This document shows, one piece after another, positions 8,804 to 14,418 of a stretch of DNA of 14,418 nt (positions are counted from its first letter, which is position 1; each line of letters begins with the position of its first letter). Both the position numbers and the translations under genes were made by a program. The DNA lies in NCBI GenBank assembly GCA_027382625.1, contig JAJKFJ010002023.1, forward strand, positions 1 through 14,418, written 5' to 3'. Source of the stretch: Tetmemena sp. SeJ-2015 (lineage: Eukaryota; Ciliophora; Spirotrichea; Sporadotrichida; Oxytrichidae). The notes beneath the pieces are model-generated. The model ran no database searches and was not told where the DNA came from. It was given only the letters and a program-made list of their open reading frames with translations.

Positions 8804-9270
8804 GAGGGTTATCATTTATGTAATTCTAATTCAAAATGTTAGTAATCTTCATGCGCAAATCATATTCCATGTCTGTACCATATGTATATTTCATCATCCA
8901 TAAAGTGCATATCTGCATAATTGGGCTCAAGGATTCTATAATAGGGTGCGATGAGATATGCGAATGATGAATTCAAGGGAGGGCGTAATATAATAATCGA
9001 TTGCGTTTTATTTTATAAATTAGGCTACCTGTTATATATATATATCCGTAATTGATAGTGTAGATTCAAAAGTGTGAATCTGATTTAATTTCAAATGTAT
9101 ACTAATCTAACAGTAAGAGAAAATATTGTTGGCGGTATATGTTGACATACTCAGAGCAAGTATGCACTAAGGTATGAAAAAGATAATATAGTGAAAACCT
9201 TTGAAATTTGCTCTCATTGCTACTTTTGAAGGATAAACTTCTTTAATCATTGATTGTCTTTGATTGATCA

Positions 9271-9371
9271 CCTTAAATTCTTCCATCTAATCCCTTAAAT
9301 TGTTCCAAAAACCTTAAATTGTTCCATAAAAACCTTAAATTGTTCCATGGTCGAACCTTAAACTGTTCCAT
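9271..9371 (-). repeat. 21-bp minisatellite, 5 clean units (arm d)
   Basis: These are reverse-complement units of the same family, with the special end units kept and two inner units fewer than arms a and c. The units are clean, so the lower number is not obviously a sequencing fault. Confidence 0.9.
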
Positions 9372-9952
9372 CATAACTGAAACCTAATCAACTTAAAATA
9401 CTCCTCTGTCTTTGTAATAACTTGTATTATCAGCTAACCACACAGCTCATTCATATGTCAATATCTTTATCATCATCTTCATCATAGTTGACAATGATGC
9501 AGTGAGTGATGCATATGAATGGAAGTCTTTAATTTGATATGAAGCTATTTCAAAGATGATGATTGTTTCAATTTTAACCTTAAGCCATTCATGCTTGATG
9601 CAAGAACTTTTATACTTCAAGCTTATGCCATATATATTGAATCACTTTAATAAGCAGCTATGATGCATCAAGTGAAGGAAAAGTGATGAAGCTAATCATA
9701 TTAGTGGAGATGAAGATTAGATTGAAAGTGAATGATGTATACAACTTTTCAACTTATAACTCTAAAGATGAATTATTGAAAAAGACATTTGAGAAATATT
9801 CTACCTTCTATGGTCTTCACTTTGTTTGATTAGATTACTTCTTAATGCTAATTCTCTCATAAATCGAATGAATAAACATAAGCAAACTCAGACTCAAAGA
9901 TAATGATCTTTAGAATAAGATAGTTCAAGGTGTTATGAATTTAAGCTACTTT

Positions 9953-10073
9953 GGAATTTTTGCTACATGGAATTTTTGCCACGGAATTTTTGCCACATGG
10001 AATTTTTACCACGGAATTTTTGCCACATGGAATTTTTGCCACGGAATATTTACCACAAGGAATTTTTGCCACA
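9953..10073 (-). repeat. 15-bp minisatellite, 8 units (arm d)
   Basis: It has the same length and phase as the array in arm b, with one unit differing (GCCACAT for GCTACAT). Confidence 0.92.
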
Positions 10074-10181
10074 TAAATTTTAACGACAGAATCTAAGCTG
10101 AATGGAAAATTAGGTATGTTAAATACTACCTACATATAGTATAAGTGAGAGAATGTAAGCTAAGTGGAATATTAGCTGCTT

Positions 10182-10290
10182 GGAAATTTACCACGGAATT
10201 TTTGCCACATGGAATATTTACCACGGAATTTTTACCACTTTGGAATTTTTTACAACGGAATTTTTGCACATATTGAATATTTACCACGAC
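10182..10290 (-). repeat. 15-bp minisatellite, second array, degraded (arm d)
   Basis: This corresponds to 4800-4905, but the later units contain small insertions and deletions (for example CCACTTTGG and TTGCACATATTG). They mark the start of the indel-rich patch that runs to about 11040. Confidence 0.85.
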
Positions 10291-11429
10291 TATTAAACGA
10301 ACAAGTAGATAGACAACTTAATACTTCTAAAGGGATATAGCTACAATTCTGCTTATATGAGACGTGCATATCATAATAAGTCTGTGCATTTGAATGCATG
10401 AATTAGGCATTCAATAACTGTAAAGATTTAATAAGAAGAAGGATATAGAGGGATACATCTTGATACTTTAAAGTGTTGAACTTTGCAAATTATGATTTGA
10501 GAAAATAAATGAATCGCATTCATTGATTGATATTCTAAATGTAATGTCTTGTCATAGTCTTCTAACTAGTCAGAATACTGAATAGGGCAATTAGGGATGA
10601 ATCTATAATTATGACTCATATAAAGAATGGAAGTTGTAAATAAGTTGTTAATATGAAATAAGTTAATGATTAGTAATTTAAGTGAATTGATTAGTCTATT
10701 ATAGAACTAATTAATATTTTAAAATTTGCGGAGGAAAATATAACTAATAAGAGTAGCATATAACCTATGTCATCTCAGGTTCATAGCTGGTGCGATGAAG
10801 AAAGCTTAATGGTTCAATGCATATTTCACGTATAGAAGGCGATAAAGCAAGTGCGCTCAATCTCAGACGCTGAGTAATTGTTGAATGCATCGGAGCGCGC
10901 ATCGAAACTGTCAATCTCGGCGCGTATGAGAGTGAAGTGCTAGCAGCATATACTCTTTTATACTGTTTATTTACTGCTATGTCACTCACCTTATCTCTAT
11001 ATCTCGTAAGTAGAAATGATGATTATTATCTGAAATGATAAGTGATGAAGAGTGTAAATGCATTTTCCACTTGATAGCGTAACTTACTTGAGTGCGCTCA
11101 ATGTGCGATATGTGCGCCGTGAAACGCTCTCTCGAATGATGCTACTTGCGCACTTGTTGCATATCGGAAAAGTAGAGAGGAGAGGCTTGCACTGAAAAGT
11201 GCGATAGTGATTTTCACTCCACCATACTTAAGTTTGCACTTGTTTGCACTTGTATCGTAATGTACACACATGCCATGAGTGCGCATACTAGTGATTCATG
11301 TTTGCACATGATGTATGAATGATGTTAGCATGCAGGAGCAGTGATGCAGTTCGCATATACAGAGTTTGCAGTGAAAGAGTGCGCTCTAGATAAAAGTGCG
11401 ATAGAGTTCATCACACCATTAATAATGAT

Positions 11430-11490
11430 ATAACCAATAATCGCTATAACTTAATAATCATATACTTATAATTGATCATAACTTTAATCG
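11430..11490 (-). other. Spacer L2 in inverted orientation, centre of palindrome 4 (61 bp)
   Basis: This is the reverse complement of 6043-6103 over its whole length, with two mismatches. It is flanked by the same 12-bp arm ends (11418-11429 and 11491-11502). Equal length and near-identity rule out a chance match. Confidence 0.92.
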
Positions 11491-12226
11491 ATCATTATTA
11501 ATGGTGTGATGAACTCTATCGCACTTTTATCTAGAGCGCACTCTTTCACTGCAAACTCTGTATATGCGAACTGCATCACTGCTCCTGCATGCTAACATCA
11601 TTCATACACCATGTGCAAACATGAATCACTAGTATGCGCACTCATGGCATGTGTGTACATTACGATACAAGTGCAAACAAGTGCAAACTTAAGTATGGTG
11701 GAGTGAAAATCACTATCGCACTTTTCAGTGCAAGCATCTCCTCTCTACTTTTCCGATATGCAACAAGTGCGCAAGTAGCATCATTCGAGAGAGCGTTTCA
11801 CGGCGCACATATCGCACATTGAGCGCACTCAAGTAAGTTACGCATCAAGTGGAAAATGCATTTGCACTCTTCATCACTTATCATTTCAAGTATATAATCA
11901 TCATTTCTACTTAGAGAGTATAGAGATAAGTGAGTGACATAGAGTAAATACACAGTATATATAAAGAGTATATGCTTGCTAGCACTTCACTCTCTATCGC
12001 AGTTGAGTTTCGATGCGCGCGGGGTCTCGATGGCAATTAACATTTCACCGTGATTGATGTGAGAGAGCGCACTTGCTTTGCTTTCTATAAGTGATAATGA
12101 TGCATCTGAACCATTAAGTTCTTCTCGCATCCATGCTACTGAACGCTTAGATGACTATAGTTTAGTATGTACTCTTATAGGGTTTATTTTTCCTCGCAAA
12201 TTTTTAAATATTAAATTGAGTTCTAT
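11491..12226 (+). repeat. Arm e: X' block, truncated, right arm of palindrome 4
   Basis: It mirrors arm d outward from the spacer and includes the 62-codon frame on the plus strand (11634-11822). Homology continues into the stretch equivalent to 6797-6825 and then stops at about 12226. The stop lies inside the arm, not at a spacer or minisatellite, so it marks a real repeat boundary, a rearrangement junction or a mis-join. Indels increase after about 11990. Confidence 0.87.
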
Positions 12227-12918
12227 CAATGTTTTGGGTTTGTTGCGGACACACTCTTGCGATCAACAGTAGTAGACTATTTTACTTGTTGTTTTTTGCA
12301 GTACTCCAGCTTGGACATCATCCCATCAACTAACCTGCGTCTTGTATTAGTTAGATCAAGATACATTAAATATTATCTTTGAGCTTTTCACACTATAGTT
12401 TTCTTGATATATTTATTAAATTGATACATATTTATTAGGGTAAATCTTTTGCAATTTTCATTACTACTTATTTGATGTTGCTCTGTAGAATTCTTTTGAA
12501 TAAATTAAGTTTAAATTAAAAAATACATAGGATTTGGTATTATCGTCGTTGTTCTCTACTAAGTCGATAAGTGCTGTGTGTTGTGAAAATGCATATTATT
12601 TACATTCTCAATTTACTTTACTGTTAAATTAAAAATAATAAATATTTGTAGAAAAAAAAGAACTCAAAACAGTATGATTACGAATGAATAAATTTGACTT
12701 TGTAAAAATTTTCACTTAAAATAAAAGAAGTTTATTTGGGTTAACTGTACCTATGAAAATATTATTTCATTTTTAACTTTATTAAGCAGCTCAAAGCATG
12801 CAAGTATAGCTATTTCAAAATATTTTAAGCTTTTTTATGTTTTTTATAAATGAGTAGAATAATGAAATATGTGATGGAGTAGGAGATATTTGAATAAATT
12901 TAAAGTCGTCTTGATTTG
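12227..12918. other. Non-repeated AT-rich flank, no gene seen
   Basis: Sequence right of the array end has no counterpart elsewhere in the window. It is AT-rich with A and T runs of normal length and frequent stops in all frames. A 64-codon open frame (12078-12272) runs across the junction from array to flank and is not credible as a gene. Confidence 0.7.
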
Positions 12919-13000
12919 AAGGCCTCAATGATCAAAGGGTTAACAGCTGATGAGTGTTTTTTGGACCAAGGTTCAACTCCCCTGAGTCAGCCTCTTTTTT
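12919..13000 (+). repeat. tRNA-like element, possible SINE head or tRNA pseudogene
   Basis: A tract of about 74 bases (12921-12994) ends in TCAGCCTC and is followed directly by T6 (12995-13000), which fits a Pol III terminator. GGTTCAACTCC (12970-12980) matches the B-box / T-arm consensus well. TGATCAAAGGG (12929-12939) is a plausible A box at the right distance. The acceptor ends (AAGGCC against CAGCCTC) pair only partly, and the middle has TGTTTTTTGGA rather than a clean anticodon stem. I therefore do not call a functional tRNA or an isotype. A tRNA-derived SINE fragment is the likeliest reading. No second copy lies in the window to prove mobility. Confidence 0.5.
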
Positions 13001-13035
13001 GAAATAAAATTTCCGAACACAAAATTTTTTAATAT

Positions 13036-13125
13036 AAGCAACAATAGCAATAGTAGTAACAGTAGTAATAGTAACAATAATAAAAGAAATGATATGGAAG
13101 ACGATGACGATGACGAAGATAAGAA
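13036..13125 (+). repeat. Degenerate trinucleotide microsatellites
   Basis: Positions 13036-13086 are built of AAC, AAT, AGC and AGT triplets (for example AGTAGTAACAGTAGTAATAG). After a short break, GAC/GAT triplets follow (ACGATGACGATGACGAAGAT, 13100-13119). They lie close behind the tRNA-like element, as simple repeats often lie behind SINE tails, but a link is not shown. Confidence 0.75.
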
Positions 13126-14418
13126 AATTAATTAGCGGAAGAATAGTTTGAAAAGAGGAAAAGTTGGAAAATAAATAAGAGATGTTTTAAAAAGTGCAAA
13201 CTAAATCTGATACAGTGAGGCTCAAAAGTACGCAATTAAAGATCATGGCAGTTATTAATCTAGAGATGTCTTTATTAATTAAACCATCAGATCTTTTATA
13301 CATCTCTTTTAACAATCCCTCTAATCCATTCATATTCTACCTATAATATAGAAAAATAATTCTATATAGTTTAAAGTTTGATAAAACAAAATATAAAACA
13401 TTATTTAGATGATAATGCCATAATAAATAAATGTTTATTATTGATCAATTCTAGCCACTTTATATATTAAAAATATTTTACAACTATAAATAAAACCATA
13501 AAATATTAGTAATCATTAAATACATCAAATAAATAGAATAATTGTATAAAATAAATAGCTTAGTTTAAATAGAAAAATAAATTTTAAGATTAAGAAAAAG
13601 AATTTTATAATTAGAAACTAATTTATCTCTATTTAAATTAATTCAGTAATATTGATCAAGAATTAATCTCCCAATCAAAGTATTATTTTTATATCTTATT
13701 TATAATTTGAAAATATTTTTTTTTAATTTTAAGCTAGAAGAAATTTAAAGTATTATTAAAAATATCTCTAAGGAAATTTCAAATGAAAAATAGGAATTCG
13801 CTACATGCTAATTCAAAATAGATACTGTAATATCATTGTCAACTTTTTTTTAGAAAAACTTACTTTCCCTTTAGGCTATAGAAAACCACAACTTTTTTTG
13901 TGTCTAAGTAGGACTTTCATACGATTTTAAGGCTTCAATATTTTACAGCCAATTATAAAATAATACAAAAACGAGCGAATCAAAGCACACAAAATAATCT
14001 AAAATTATCATCCTTTAAGTTCAAATCACCTTTGATCCCTTTTTGGAATATTCCAAAGACTTTGGAATTTTTAGACAGACTGACTATTATAAAACTCATT
14101 TTTAGTGTCTTCATCATAGTTTTTCTTTATTAATTTCAAATTTTATATTTTATAAAAAGAAGATTTTAAATGTTGATTTTCAATCTTAAGCATTTATATT
14201 TAGAACCGAATTAAAACATATTTTTTATTTTATTTGAATGTTCTTAAAGATACGAAGAAATTGTATATTAAAAATAATAAAATAGCAAAGTCATATTTGC
14301 TTTTCACAATAAAATATGTCTCTTTAGATAAAACAATTTTTATTTAATTGGGCTGTTTTACATCAAATTATTAAATTTAATTTTATAATTTGAATATCAC
14401 GTCTTTTTTTTTATTTAA
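13126..14418. other. AT-rich intergenic sequence, no gene seen
   Basis: Frequent stops in all frames, many poly-A and poly-T tracts, and no convincing exon, RNA or transposon feature. The one local structure is a perfect 9-bp inverted repeat, ATTCCAAAG-A-CTTTGGAAT (14050-14068), overlapping the palindrome GGAATATTCC (14045-14054). Confidence 0.65.

Larger units (their letters stand above)
8804..11429 (-). repeat. Arm d: complete X block between inverted L1 and inverted L2
   Basis: This is the second full X copy and has the same landmark order as arm b: a remnant of the 70-codon frame broken by indels (about 8940-9165), a 21-bp array of five units (9271-9371), 15-bp arrays (9953-10073 and 10182-10290), an AT-rich part, then the GTGCG-rich part with the antisense 62-codon frame (11098-11286). 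Indels are dense at 8804-9170 and 10240-11040. Between these the copy is clean. Close to the L2 spacer it carries variants shared only with arm e. No gene is evident. Confidence 0.88.
7340..12226. repeat. Tandem unit 2 of the palindromic array, truncated on the right
   Basis: This is the second copy of the composite unit, with the same landmark order as unit 1. It stops at about 12226, so the equivalent of roughly 6830-7339 in unit 1 is missing, and unrelated AT-rich sequence follows. Both spacers are inverted relative to unit 1, although the arms keep the tandem register. Parts of the unit (8430-9170, 10240-11040, 11990-12226) differ from all other copies by many single-base insertions and deletions, more like uncorrected long-read error than normal divergence. 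Confidence 0.88.

Noticed and set aside
10765..10989. 74-codon open frame on the minus strand
   Set aside because: It lies in an indel-rich copy. The equivalent place in the cleaner arm b (about 5400-5600) has no such frame, so it probably arises from indels.
12078..12272. 64-codon open frame across the end of the array
   Set aside because: It runs from repeat into unrelated flank in a noisy patch and resembles nothing I recognise.
12947..12954. CTGATGAG resembling the hammerhead ribozyme core
   Set aside because: No CGAAA partner or stem II can be formed at the right distance. The string lies inside the tRNA-like tract.
14045..14068. Heat-shock element
   Set aside because: Only one GAAnnTTC pair is present; the next unit is out of phase and no gene follows.

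Overview
This window holds no gene that I can support. It looks like AT-rich nuclear DNA of a eukaryote, probably a repeat-ridden contig end from a long-read assembly. Evidence for this is the satellite-like palindromic array, minisatellites with 15-bp and 21-bp units, degenerate trinucleotide microsatellites, and one tRNA-like element with Pol III-type boxes and a T6 run. There are no closely packed ORFs and no ribosome-binding sites. I cannot name the species; a flatworm-type genome is only a weak impression from the tRNA-like element.

Layout. (1) Positions 1 to about 1985 are homopolymer-stretched sequence, made almost wholly of runs of 3-15 identical bases. It looks like failed base calling rather than genomic DNA. 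(2) Positions about 1990-12226 are one continuous array of very long inverted repeats. A block X of about 2.6 kb alternates with its reverse complement X': a(X', partial) - spacer L1 - b(X) - spacer L2 - c(X') - spacer L1 inverted - d(X) - spacer L2 inverted - e(X', partial). Read along the strand, the arms repeat in tandem with a period of about 5.34-5.39 kb, and each period is two back-to-back palindromes. (3) Positions 12227-14418 are non-repeated AT-rich flank, with the tRNA-like element near 12919-13000 and a trinucleotide microsatellite near 13036-13125.

Each full arm carries the same landmarks in order: a short L1 spacer at one end, a 70-codon open frame, a 21-bp minisatellite, two 15-bp minisatellites, an AT-rich stretch, then a CpG-containing part dense in GTGCG motifs (with a 62-codon open frame) that runs up to the L2 spacer. 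The open frames recur only because the DNA recurs. The differences I can compare between intact copies change amino acids, and other copies are broken, so I do not call them genes.

The most interesting signals are three. Both spacers appear in opposite orientation at successive palindromes (L1, L2, L1 inverted, L2 inverted). Small variants private to one palindrome are mirrored on both of its arms. Other markers instead follow the tandem register. Together these suggest repeated arm-to-arm copying, by gene conversion, inversion between arms, or snap-back (hairpin) replication. Amplification or assembly artefacts must be excluded first, because several copies carry the scattered single-base indels typical of unpolished long reads.
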